Of a stretch of DNA of 42,339 bases, positions 1 to 7,833 are shown in pieces; position 1 is the stretch's first letter, and each line of letters opens with the position of its first letter. Origin of the DNA: Bacillota bacterium. Lineage in GTDB: Bacteria; Bacillota; Clostridia; Acetivibrionales; JAMNYG01. The DNA is taken from positions 1-42,339 of the forward strand of contig JAMNYG010000154.1 of NCBI GenBank assembly GCA_023622945.1, given 5' to 3'. The translations under genes were made by a program, and so were the position numbers. Below the pieces are notes generated by a model, which was not told the DNA's origin, did no database searches, and worked only from the letters and a program-made list of their open reading frames with translations.

Positions 1-1
1 C

Positions 2-855
2 ATTGATCACCCTGATTTTCACGGCACATTATACAGGCAGTCAACGGGTCCCGATACAAAACAGCTGGTACTGTTGATGGAACCAAAACGGTGTTCTTAC
101 AACCCAAGACCCGGTGCAGTCATTCCGTTTTATACTCCGGATGCCATGGCCGGGTATGACCTTAAACAGCGAAAACCCATTGAGGAGGATAAGAACATCC
201 AGTTTGGCCTCCATTTGGTACGGCAAGGATATGTTGTGGTTTGTACCGAGGCCTTCCCGTATAACACCGTTCCTGAACCTGCCGAAGGATCCTGGTGGCA
301 GGCGGCAGCCGACCAATTAAAAAAGGAACATCCCCAATGGACCGGAATCGGCAAATTGATATGGGATACAAAATGTGCCGTAGACTTGTTGTTAAGCCAG
401 GACAATATTGATAAAGAAAGAATAGTTGCCATGGGCCACTCTCTGGGAGGGAAGATGGCTTTCTGCACGGCAGCATTTGACGACAGGATCAAGGCGGTGA
501 TTGCATCCGATTTCGGAATCGGCTGGGACTTCACCAACTGGGATGACGACTGGTACTTCGGTAAGCAAATACATGAAGAAGGATTTAACCTTGCAAACCA
601 CCAGTTGCAAACCACCAGTTGCTTGCCATGATTGCGCCCCGTTCGTTTCTGCTGATCGGCGGGGAATTTGACGGTCCTGCCAGCTGGCAGTATATATTCG
701 AAGCAAAGAAAGTGTACAAACTGTTTAACAAAGAATACTGGGTAGGTTTCCTGGATCATGCTTCAGGACACAGACCGCCGGAACATGCTGTTGACATAGC
801 CTACAAATGGCTTGCCGAACAGTTTGATCTGGAGGCAAGGGAATGGAGGGAATAA
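2..855 (+). pseudogene. Alpha/beta hydrolase (dienelactone hydrolase / acetyl xylan esterase-like), 5'-partial and frameshifted
   Basis: The reading frame is already open at the window edge, so the start lies upstream. The first part (to about 604) carries the nucleophile elbow GHSLGG (bases about 439-456) of serine alpha/beta hydrolases. The last part carries the typical LLIGGEFDGPASW strand and a C-terminal region with LDHASGHRPPEH that probably holds the catalytic histidine. The two parts lie in different frames. The break is a perfect 14-bp direct duplication at 591-604 and 605-618. Removing one copy restores a continuous reading NHQLLAMIAPRSFLLIGG, which is what this family shows. As it stands the protein ends at 631 and would lack the acid and histidine of the triad. 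The substrate is unknown; carbohydrate or xenobiotic esters are likely for the family. Family call fairly sure, inactivation well supported. Confidence 0.8.
591..618. repeat. Perfect 14-bp tandem duplication causing a frameshift
   Basis: The unit TTGCAAACCACCAG occurs twice back to back (591-604, 605-618) and is followed by a third partial TTGC. Fourteen is not a multiple of three, so the second copy shifts the hydrolase frame; deleting either copy restores it exactly. Confidence 0.95.
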
Positions 856-929
856 CCGGCCGGTAGCACCAAAGAGATATGTGCGACAGGGTCAGCCGAA
901 GGAGCATATGAAATGGGATCAGGAAATGC

Positions 930-973
930 TGCTACATTCACACAATCTCCAAAGTTTACATAATAATGTAGCA
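930..973 (+). promoter_or_regulatory. Stem-loop in the leader of the YmaF-like gene
   Basis: TGCTACATT (930-938) pairs perfectly with AATGTAGCA (965-973) around a loop of 26 bases. It ends a few bases before the ribosome site GGAGG of the gene starting at 997. It has no T-run, so it is not a standard terminator. It could affect mRNA stability or translation; this role is inferred only. Confidence 0.3.
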
Positions 974-996
974 AGGAAATTTTGGAGGTGTGATAT

Positions 997-1305
997 ATGC
1001 ATTCCCATTATTATGCGGGCAAAACATCATACGATGACGGACACTGGCACAGTTACCAGGGTGTGACAAGCAAAGATCCTGATACTCCGGGACATATTCA
1101 CCACATGGCCGGAAATACTTCCTGCGATGACGGTCATACTCACGGATATCGGTCGACTACCGGCCCGGCAATATACTCAGACGGCAAGCACTATCATATG
1201 TATTGCGGTGAAACCCAGGTTGAAGACCAGCATACCCACAGTTACGACGGAAAAACATCGTATCATTACGGAATGTATTATGAAAAATGTCCTTGTGAGG
1301 ACTAA
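997..1305 (+). CDS. YmaF-like histidine-rich small protein
   Basis: This 102-residue protein matches what I know of the YmaF family (small Bacillus and Clostridia proteins of unknown function). Fourteen of its residues are histidine. Six His-x-His motifs begin at residues 2, 16, 33, 47, 65 and 79, so they alternate in steps of 14 and 17-18. This gives three modules of about 31 residues built on the pattern HxHxY...G.T..DDGHxH. Two cysteines close the protein (CPC, residues 98-100). It has no signal peptide or membrane segment. The arrangement suggests metal binding, which is inference. The start is supported by TTTTGGAGGTG six to ten bases upstream. It is monocistronic, with a hairpin behind it at 1310-1336. 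Confidence 0.8.
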   Translation: MHSHYYAGKTSYDDGHWHSYQGVTSKDPDTPGHIHHMAGNTSCDDGHTHGYRSTTGPAIYSDGKHYHMYCGETQVEDQHTHSYDGKTSYHYGMYYEKCPCED

Positions 1306-1309
1306 TCTT

Positions 1310-1336
1310 AAGAAGGGACTGACCATGTCCCTTCTT
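1310..1336 (+). terminator. Putative terminator behind the YmaF-like gene
   Basis: AAGAAGGGAC (1310-1319) pairs perfectly with GTCCCTTCTT (1327-1336) around a 7-base loop. The right arm and the following bases are T-rich (TTCTTTCTGTT), five bases behind the stop codon. The A-rich left arm may let it work in both directions. Confidence 0.65.
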
Positions 1337-1429
1337 TCTGTTAAAAGCGGTATGCCGTTTTTTGTTCAGGTTCAAAGGAGACTGCAAAATATCTAGAAAT
1401 AACCGTTCAGGATGTTGTCCAAAATCAAT

Positions 1430-1472
1430 TTGTTGTGCTAACATAATTAGAGAATGATATACAGGGAAACAG
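1430..1472. repeat. Degenerate half-copy of the TGTTGTGC palindromic repeat family
   Basis: The stretch begins TGTTGTGCTAAC and continues GAATGATATACAGGGAAACAG. It aligns with the left halves of the copies at 7557, 28042 and 37976 (same order: TGTTGTGC, then about 14 bases, then AATGATATAC.GG.A.AACA). The right half is not recognisable here. It lies in the leader of the ABC exporter operon. Confidence 0.45.
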
Positions 1473-1528
1473 CTTATGAGATGACATGATACGGTTGTAA
1501 GAAATCCAAGAATGAAAGGATCAAGCTT

Positions 1529-3268
1529 ATGAAAAAGTATTGGAAATACATGAAACCATATCTTCCTTCGTTTATCATCGGACCAATACTTATGATTGTA
1601 GAAGTTATAGGCGAAGTAATCATGCCCCTGTTGCTGAGTAATATAATAGACAATGGTGTGACCGGCAACAGAGGGATTGCTTATATAATATCCATGGGAA
1701 TTGCCATGATAATCACCGCCTTCATCATGATGACGGGAGGAGTCGGAGGAGCTTACTTCGCCATAAAGGCATCTTCCGGATTTGCAAATGATTTAAGGAA
1801 GGATTTGTTTAACAGGATTCAGAGGTTTTCCTTTTCCAATATCGACCAGTACAGCACCGGTTCCCTGGTTACGCGTCTTACAAATGACATCACCATGATT
1901 CAGAATATGATACACATGATGATGAGAATGGCCCTGAGAGCTCCGGGTATGTTCATCGGAGCGCTTATCATGGCTTTTTCGCTAAATTTCAGGCTTGCGA
2001 TGGTAATAATGGTTATAATACCGCTTCTGTCCGTTACCATTTACTTAATAGCCAAAGTTGCTCTCCCCAGGTTTTCCGACATGCAGAAAAAGCTGGATTC
2101 GTTAAATAACGCCACCCAGGAAAACCTTATAAACATCAGGGTTGTAAAATCCTTTGTAAGAGAGGATTATGAGGAAGCAAAATTTGAAAGGGCAAATAAT
2201 GAACTGAAAGAAAAAACCCTTCATGCCATGAATGTAATGATATTTGCAATTCCGGTTATGATGCTGGCAATGAACATCACAACTCTTGCCGTAGTGTGGT
2301 TCGGAGGCACGCAGGTTATTGCGGGCACCATGACACCCGGTGTCCTGACTGCATTTATCAACTATGTGGTGCAGATCCTCATGTCATTACTGATGGTTTC
2401 AATGATCATCCTCAACAGCTCAAGAACTATCGCGTCTGTAAGAAGAATAGATGAAGTTCTGAATACTGAAATCGACCTTACCGATGATTATGCGTCGAGG
2501 AAGGACAAAGAGGTTGAATACGGAAAGGTTGAATTCAAGAATGTATATTTCAGTTACTACAAAGACAATGAAAGATGGGTTCTTGAAAATATCAGCCTTG
2601 TCATAAATCCCGGAGAAACGGTTGGTATCATCGGTCCTACGGGAAGCGGAAAATCTACTCTTGTACAGCTTATTCCAAGGTTATACGATGTTGACAGCGG
2701 TGAAGTGCTTGTAGACGATACAAACGTAAAGGACTATTCTCTGAAAAATCTTCGGGACGGAGTCGGAATAGTGCTTCAGAAAAACGTTCTTTTTTCCGGG
2801 ACCATCAGGGACAACCTCATATGGGGTGATGAAGACGCAGATGATGAAACCATTTGCAAGTTTGCTGAAGTTGCCCAGGCACATGGTTTCATATCTTCGT
2901 TCAAGGAAGGATATGACACTGAGCTGGGCCAGGGCGGTGTCAATGTTTCAGGCGGCCAGAAGCAGAGGTTATGCATTGCCAGGACGCTGCTGAAGAAACC
3001 CAGGATACTTATCCTGGATGACAGCACCAGCGCGGTTGACACCAACACCGAAGCAAGGATCAGGGAAAGACTCAGAACCGAGATGAAGGACGTCACTAAA
3101 ATTATTATTGCACAGAGGATATCTTCCATAATCGATTCAGACAAGATCGTGGTAATGGATGACGGAAAGATTGCCGGAATAGGCACCCACTCAGATCTCA
3201 TGCAGAACTGTGAAACCTACAGGGAGATTTACTATTCTCAGAGGGACAAGGAGGATATGACTGCATAA
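1529..3268 (+). CDS. ABC exporter subunit, fused permease-ATPase with degenerate ATP site
   Basis: A 579-residue half-transporter with an N-terminal six-helix type I exporter domain (about residues 10-310) and a C-terminal nucleotide-binding domain. Walker A is GPTGSGKS near residue 369, the signature NVSGGQKQR near 472, and Walker B ILILDD near 495. The catalytic glutamate after Walker B is aspartate (LDDS), and the switch histidine is glutamine (IIAQRI near 527). This is the pattern of the degenerate partner in heterodimeric exporters such as TM287/288, BmrCD and LmrCD. The stop overlaps the start of the next gene by one base (TAATG), so the two are co-translated and surely pair. Likely substrates are drugs or lipids; the sequence does not say which. 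Confidence 0.93.
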   Translation: MKKYWKYMKPYLPSFIIGPILMIVEVIGEVIMPLLLSNIIDNGVTGNRGIAYIISMGIAMIITAFIMMTGGVGGAYFAIKASSGFANDLRKDLFNRIQRFSFSNIDQYSTGSLVTRLTNDITMIQNMIHMMMRMALRAPGMFIGALIMAFSLNFRLAMVIMVIIPLLSVTIYLIAKVALPRFSDMQKKLDSLNNATQENLINIRVVKSFVREDYEEAKFERANNELKEKTLHAMNVMIFAIPVMMLAMNITTLAVVWFGGTQVIAGTMTPGVLTAFINYVVQILMSLLMVSMIILNSSRTIASVRRIDEVLNTEIDLTDDYASRKDKEVEYGKVEFKNVYFSYYKDNERWVLENISLVINPGETVGIIGPTGSGKSTLVQLIPRLYDVDSGEVLVDDTNVKDYSLKNLRDGVGIVLQKNVLFSGTIRDNLIWGDEDADDETICKFAEVAQAHGFISSFKEGYDTELGQGGVNVSGGQKQRLCIARTLLKKPRILILDDSTSAVDTNTEARIRERLRTEMKDVTKIIIAQRISSIIDSDKIVVMDDGKIAGIGTHSDLMQNCETYREIYYSQRDKEDMTA

Positions 3269-5259
3269 TGAGCCGCATTAGTGAAGAGAGAAAGGCAGCG
3301 TTACTGCGCAGGTACGGAAGCAATTATGCAAATAAGGCCGGCATGCCCGGAAGAGGTCCGGGAATGAGGGGACCGATGATGAGAGGTCCGGGAATGAGAG
3401 GACCCGGAATAAGAAGACCCGGGCGCGGTGATCATCAGAAGGCCGGGGGACCTCATGACGGTGACGGTAAGGAAAAGTCAAAGAAATGGATTGAAATAAT
3501 CCGCAGGATGTTTGCATATATCGGCAAAGACGCTGTGAAAATTCCGGTTGTATTCGCCTGCGTACTGTGCAGCACCCTTGCCAGCCTTGGCGGAAGCTAC
3601 GTTTTAAGGCCTGTAATAAACAATTTGGTATATGCGGACAGGTCAGCCGAAGAAAAATTGAAGAACCTTGTCCTTGGCATTTTCATCATGGCAGGGATAT
3701 ATTCTATCGGCATCTTGTGCACGTATTTCCAGCAAAAGATAATGGTAGGAATATCCCAGAATGCGCTGGTCAAGATAAGAAAGGACCTGTTCGGCAAAAT
3801 ACAGAGGCTTCCGGTAAAATACCATGATAAGCATACACACGGCGAAATTATGAGCCGTTTTACAAATGACCTTGACACCGTAGGAATGATGCTCAACAAT
3901 ACACTGCCCCAGCTGTTTTCAGGTTTTGTTACGCTGATAGGCACTGTGGTGCTGATGTTCATGACCAACTGGATACTGGCATTGGTCACAATATTGACGG
4001 TGCCCATGATAGCTTATGTGGGAAGCGCCATAGGCAACAGGAGCAGGAAATACTATATGGGGCAGCAGCAGGCTTTGGGTGCGGTAAACGGATATATCGA
4101 AGAAATCATATCCGGCCAGAAAGTTGTGAAGGTGTTCAACCATGAGGAAACCGTGATGGAGGAATTTGAATTCTTAAGCGATGAGCTTCGCGACAAGCAG
4201 ATGAAGGCACAGTTTTTCGGCGGAATAATGGGACCTGTCATGGGCAACCTGAGCCAGGTCAGCTATTCATTGTCCGCTGTTGTTGGCGGAATTCTCTGCA
4301 TCACGGCTGGTTTTGACATAGGAGGCCTGACCATATTCACCAACTATTCAAGGCAGTTTTCAAGGCCGGTAAATGAACTGGCAATGCAGATAAATACGGT
4401 CTTTGCAGCCCTTGCAGGAGCCGAGAGGGTTTTTGAAGTGATGGACGAGCCTTCCGAGACGGAAGATGCGCCGGATGCAATAGAGGTGTGTTCAGAAACC
4501 CAGCCCAAGGAAGGGGCGCGCCCGATAAAGGGAGAAGTGGTGCTGAAAAATGTAACCTTCGGCTATACTCCTGACAAGACGGTGTTGAAGAATATCAATG
4601 TAACGGCAAAACCCGGAAAGAAAATAGCTTTTGTGGGCTCTACGGGTGCGGGAAAGACGACAATAATCAACCTGATCAGCAGGTTCTATGAAATAGAAGA
4701 AGGGCAAATATTGCTGGACGGTGAAGACATCAGAAAGATCAAAAGGGATTCCTTAAGGCGCAATATAGCAATGGTGCTTCAGGACACCCACCTGTTTTCG
4801 GGAACCGTTATGGAGAATATCAGGTACGGGCGCCTTGATGCGACTGACGAAGAGGTTATAACTGCCGCCAGGATAGCAAATGCCCATTCCTTTATTGAGA
4901 GATTGCCTGAAGGTTATAACACGGTACTGGAAGGTGACGGAGTAAACTTAAGCCAGGGCCAGCGCCAGCTTCTGAGCATTGCCAGGGCTGCAGTTTCAAA
5001 AGCCCCGATTTTGATATTGGACGAAGCCACCAGCTCAGTAGACACAAGAACCGAAAGTCTCATTCAGAAGGGCCTTGACAGGCTGATGAGGGACAGGACC
5101 ACATTTATAATCGCCCACAGGCTTTCCACCGTTCGAAACGCTGATCTGATCGTCGTTTTGGAACATGGGGAGATTGTGGAGCAGGGCACCCATGAAGAAC
5201 TGCTTTCAATTGAAGGCAGATACAAGCAGCTCTATACCGGAGTCATTGAGCTGGACTAA
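3268..5259 (+). CDS. ABC exporter subunit, fused permease-ATPase with canonical ATP site
   Basis: A 663-residue partner of the preceding gene. It keeps the consensus residues its partner lacks: Walker A GSTGAGKT near residue 457, Walker B ILILDEATSSVD with catalytic Glu near 588, and switch His in FIIAHRLST near 616. The signature is LSQGQRQ, with Gln for the second Ser/Gly position, as is common in this group. It is longer than usual by about 75 N-terminal residues, a basic Gly/Met/Arg/Pro-rich segment (residues about 25-70). That segment contains a 30-base in-frame duplication (GPGMRGPMMR then GPGMRGPGIR). The permease domain follows from about residue 85. It acts in the cytoplasmic membrane as a heterodimer with the 1529-3268 product. 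Confidence 0.93.
   Translation: MSRISEERKAALLRRYGSNYANKAGMPGRGPGMRGPMMRGPGMRGPGIRRPGRGDHQKAGGPHDGDGKEKSKKWIEIIRRMFAYIGKDAVKIPVVFACVLCSTLASLGGSYVLRPVINNLVYADRSAEEKLKNLVLGIFIMAGIYSIGILCTYFQQKIMVGISQNALVKIRKDLFGKIQRLPVKYHDKHTHGEIMSRFTNDLDTVGMMLNNTLPQLFSGFVTLIGTVVLMFMTNWILALVTILTVPMIAYVGSAIGNRSRKYYMGQQQALGAVNGYIEEIISGQKVVKVFNHEETVMEEFEFLSDELRDKQMKAQFFGGIMGPVMGNLSQVSYSLSAVVGGILCITAGFDIGGLTIFTNYSRQFSRPVNELAMQINTVFAALAGAERVFEVMDEPSETEDAPDAIEVCSETQPKEGARPIKGEVVLKNVTFGYTPDKTVLKNINVTAKPGKKIAFVGSTGAGKTTIINLISRFYEIEEGQILLDGEDIRKIKRDSLRRNIAMVLQDTHLFSGTVMENIRYGRLDATDEEVITAARIANAHSFIERLPEGYNTVLEGDGVNLSQGQRQLLSIARAAVSKAPILILDEATSSVDTRTESLIQKGLDRLMRDRTTFIIAHRLSTVRNADLIVVLEHGEIVEQGTHEELLSIEGRYKQLYTGVIELD
3355..3414. 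repeat. In-frame 30-bp imperfect tandem duplication
   Basis: Two 30-base units (3355-3384, 3385-3414) both begin GGTCCGGGAATGAG and code for GPGMRGPMMR and GPGMRGPGIR in the N-terminal extension of the exporter subunit. The length is a multiple of three, so the frame is kept. Confidence 0.8.
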
Positions 5260-5294
5260 TTTGAATAAAAGTGGACGTAAAAGCCGTCTGAGAG

Positions 5295-5324
5295 CAGGAA
5301 AGTTTTCTTGTAGAAAACTTCCTG
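5295..5324 (+). other. Stem-loop behind the ABC exporter operon
   Basis: CAGGAAAGTTTTC (5295-5307) pairs with GAAAACTTCCTG (5313-5324) with one bulged base and a 5-base loop, 36 bases behind the stop of the second exporter gene. No T-run follows, so it is either an mRNA-protecting hairpin or a weak terminator. Confidence 0.45.
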
Positions 5325-5329
5325 ATCAA

Positions 5330-5404
5330 AAATTAAGATGATTATTTTGATACGAAATTAAGAATATCATTTTGATATAAAATTAGGATGATCATCTTAA
5401 ATAG
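5330..5404. repeat. Three tandem 25-bp units, intergenic
   Basis: Units start at 5330, 5355 and 5380, each opening AAATTARGA and continuing with ATnATTTTGATA or a decayed version. It fills part of the 353-base gap between the exporter operon and speA. Apart from this array, the hairpin before it and a possible promoter at 5491, I see nothing else in that gap. Confidence 0.75.
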
Positions 5405-5490
5405 GTATTGAAATTCAAACAAAGAAATTACGTTAGGAAGTGTACGGCGAAAAGTGCATGAAAAAACAAGCAGACTGGCGTATAATTTTG

Positions 5491-5520
5491 TTGACAATGA
5501 TGTTTATAGTATGTTAATGT
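5491..5520 (+). promoter_or_regulatory. Possible promoter of speA
   Basis: A perfect TTGACA (5491-5496) is followed 18 bases later by TAATGT (5515-5520), a weak -10. An unpaired TATAAT lies just upstream at 5481-5486. Transcription would start about 85 bases before the speA ATG. The leader also has three GYTAATG words (5513-5545). Confidence 0.4.
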
Positions 5521-5612
5521 TACGCTAATGTGCTTTTGCGTTAATGAATATAAACAGGTCAGACGAAGCCCTGTTTCAGTAAAATATTATGTGTGACGGG
5601 TGAGAAGTTGAA

Positions 5613-7541
5613 ATGGAAGTAACGAATAGAGTTAACCTTTTGGACAGGTGGACAAAGGAAAAATCCGAGGAGCTTTACGGTATCAAGAATTGGGGAGCCG
5701 GTTACTTTTCCATTTCCGACAAGGGAGAAGTTATGGTGAATCCTTATCCGGGAAATGACAAGGCTGCCGTCAGCATCATGGACATCATTTCAGGCATCCG
5801 GGAGAGAGGCCTTGATATGCCGGTTCTGCTTCGTTTTGAAAACCTGCTGGATACCCAGATATCTTATCTTAACAATACCTTCAGGGAAGCCATGAAAAGG
5901 TTGGACTACAGAGGTGAATACCGTGGTGTTTATCCCATTAAGGTTAACCAGCAGCAGCAGGTGGTAGAAGAAGTGACCAAATTCGGGCAGCAGTATCACC
6001 ACGGCCTTGAGGTAGGCAGCAAAGCTGAGCTGATAGCAGCTCTTTCATTGCTTAAAGACAAGGAAGCATGCCTTATATGCAACGGCTACAAAGACGAGGA
6101 ATTTATCGACCTGGGCCTTTATGCGGTAAAGATGGGATTCAAATGCTTTTTCGTAATAGAGATGCCCGGGGAACTTGACCTTATTCTTGAGCGCTCAAAG
6201 GCGTTAAATGTAAAGCCCAATATAGGCATTCGCATAAAAATTTCTACAAAGGCGGGAGGACACTGGACCGATTCCGGTGGAGACAGGAGCATATTCGGCG
6301 TAAGCATTTCTCAACTGATTTCCATTGTTGACAAGCTGAAGGAAAATGGAATGCTGGATTGCCTTTTGCTTTTGCATTATCACCTGGGCTCCCAGATACC
6401 CAACATCCGGGATATCCGTTCTGCCGTACTGGAAGCGGCACGAATATATGCTGAACTGGTAAGGGAAGGCGCTCCCATGGGGTACCTGGATCTGGGAGGA
6501 GGCCTTGCGGTTGATTATGACGGATCCAATACCAATTACAGCAACAGTCGAAACTACACCGTAGAAGAGTATTGTGAAGATATAGTGGAGGCTGTAATGA
6601 CGGTAATGGACTCCAGCAACGTTCCTCATCCCACGATAATTACAGAATCCGGACGGGCAACGGTTGCCTATTATTCGGTGCTGCTTTTCAACGTAATTGA
6701 CGTGGAAAGGCTGGAAGAGCATGATGTTCCCCAGAAGCTTGATGAAAACATGCCCGAGCAGATAAAAAATCTGTACGATGTGTATGAAAGTATCACCCAC
6801 AGAAACATACAGGAGTGCTATAATGATGCCCTTTATTACCGGGATGAAATAAGGGAGATGTTCAAGCACGGGAAAATAAGCCTGAGAGAGAGATCCTTTG
6901 CGGAAAAAATTTTCTGGGGCATAATTACTCAGGTGGTGAAGGAGAAAAAGAAACTCAAACATGCACCTCCTGACCTGGAAGATATAGAGAGTGCCATTGC
7001 AGACATCTATTACTGCAATTTTTCAGTGTTTCAGTCCCTGCCTGACAGCTGGGCTATAGATCAGCTGTTTCCGATCATGCCGGTGCATCGCCTCCTGGAA
7101 CTTCCAAGGCGCAATGCGGTTATAGCCGATATCACGTGCGACTGTGACGGAATCATAAACCACTTTGTGGATCTTCACGATGTACGGACAGCTCTGCCGG
7201 TACACGAAATAAACAACGGAGACGACTACTACCTGGGGGCGTTTCTGGTAGGAGCTTACCAGGAGACCCTGGGAGATCTCCACAACCTGTTCGGAGATAC
7301 CAATGTGGTAAGCGTGAGGATCTATCCTGACGGGACTTATGATCTGGTAAAGGAAATCCACGGAGACAGTGTGGCTGACGTACTTTCGTACGTGGAATAT
7401 GACCCCAAGGAACTGCTGGTTAATTTCCGCAAAACAGCGGAAGAATCCGTGCGCCAGGGATTGATAAGCCCCAGCGACAGGCGTGAAATAATGCGTGCAT
7501 ACGAAAACGGGCTTCGCGGGTACACTTATTATGAGCGGTAA
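5613..7541 (+). CDS. speA: Biosynthetic arginine decarboxylase (PLP, alanine racemase fold)
   Basis: This 642-residue enzyme, the usual length for SpeA, converts arginine to agmatine and CO2, the first step of the agmatine route to putrescine. The PLP lysine sits in VYPIKVNQQ (near residue 110). Further landmarks are HYHLGSQI (about 255), the phosphate-binding GGGLAVDYDG (about 294) and ESGRATVAYY (about 345). The active-site segment ADITCDCDG (about 508) supplies the cysteine and aspartate from the other subunit. The N-terminal barrel, helical insertion and C-terminal beta domain are all present. No agmatinase or agmatine deiminase gene is adjacent, so the next step is coded elsewhere. The ribosome site before ATG 5613 is weak (GGTGAGAAG). 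The gene appears to stand alone, followed by a palindromic repeat and a strong hairpin. Confidence 0.95.
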   Translation: MEVTNRVNLLDRWTKEKSEELYGIKNWGAGYFSISDKGEVMVNPYPGNDKAAVSIMDIISGIRERGLDMPVLLRFENLLDTQISYLNNTFREAMKRLDYRGEYRGVYPIKVNQQQQVVEEVTKFGQQYHHGLEVGSKAELIAALSLLKDKEACLICNGYKDEEFIDLGLYAVKMGFKCFFVIEMPGELDLILERSKALNVKPNIGIRIKISTKAGGHWTDSGGDRSIFGVSISQLISIVDKLKENGMLDCLLLLHYHLGSQIPNIRDIRSAVLEAARIYAELVREGAPMGYLDLGGGLAVDYDGSNTNYSNSRNYTVEEYCEDIVEAVMTVMDSSNVPHPTIITESGRATVAYYSVLLFNVIDVERLEEHDVPQKLDENMPEQIKNLYDVYESITHRNIQECYNDALYYRDEIREMFKHGKISLRERSFAEKIFWGIITQVVKEKKKLKHAPPDLEDIESAIADIYYCNFSVFQSLPDSWAIDQLFPIMPVHRLLELPRRNAVIADITCDCDGIINHFVDLHDVRTALPVHEINNGDDYYLGAFLVGAYQETLGDLHNLFGDTNVVSVRIYPDGTYDLVKEIHGDSVADVLSYVEYDPKELLVNFRKTAEESVRQGLISPSDRREIMRAYENGLRGYTYYER

Positions 7542-7556
7542 TGTAAGTAGATTTTA

Positions 7557-7624
7557 ACCTGTTGTGCCGGATATATTACAGGAAAATGATATACCGGAAT
7601 AACAGTAGCATATCATTTTCCTTA
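7557..7624. repeat. TGTTGTGC-family palindromic repeat, copy behind speA
   Basis: It begins ACCTGTTGTGCCGG and contains a perfect 12-base stem, GGAAAATGATAT (7581-7592) with ATATCATTTTCC (7610-7621), enclosing the family word CCGGAATAACA. The right-hand terminal repeat is missing, so this copy is shortened. It starts 16 bases behind the speA stop and could act as a 3' hairpin for that mRNA. Confidence 0.65.
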
Positions 7625-7680
7625 AGTTTTCACAATGAATCAACGCAGCATAGCGTTTGGCAGTTGAAGATATAGTCCGG

Positions 7681-7740
7681 AATCACAGGAGGAACAAGAT
7701 ATCTTGTTCCTCCTGTGATTTTACAGTTTTTTTAACATTT
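7681..7740. terminator. Perfect 40-bp palindrome followed by T-run
   Basis: AATCACAGGAGGAACAAGAT (7681-7700) is the exact reverse complement of the next twenty bases (7701-7720). A T-rich tail with seven T's follows (7727-7733). It should form a very stable stem and stop transcription from speA. Because the arms meet without a spacer, it is also a perfect DNA inverted repeat. The left arm includes AGGAGGAACAAG, which resembles a ribosome site but is followed by no gene. Confidence 0.7.
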
Positions 7741-7833
7741 CAATAAAAGTAAATCTCCATTAATTCGAGTATTTATGATATTATTTTTAATGGCATTGCT
7801 GCAATATTATATTGAAACGGAGAATGGGTTTAG

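Noticed and set aside
130-759. A 209-residue minus-strand open frame opposite the hydrolase
   Set aside because: It is the mirror of the real gene; its translation has no domain-like pattern, and no ribosome site precedes it.
3268-5259. Frameshift or wrong start behind the long N-terminus of the second exporter subunit
   Set aside because: The frame is continuous, overlaps the upstream stop as TAATG in a typical coupled manner, and the repeat inside it keeps frame.
5330-5404. CRISPR-like array
   Set aside because: Units are contiguous and degenerate, with no unique spacers between constant repeats, and no cas genes are near. The same holds for the arrays at 12398, 29949, 35338 and 40230.
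6204-6962. A 252-residue minus-strand open frame within speA
   Set aside because: speA is an unmistakable, full-length enzyme on the other strand; the opposite frame shows only shadow sequence.
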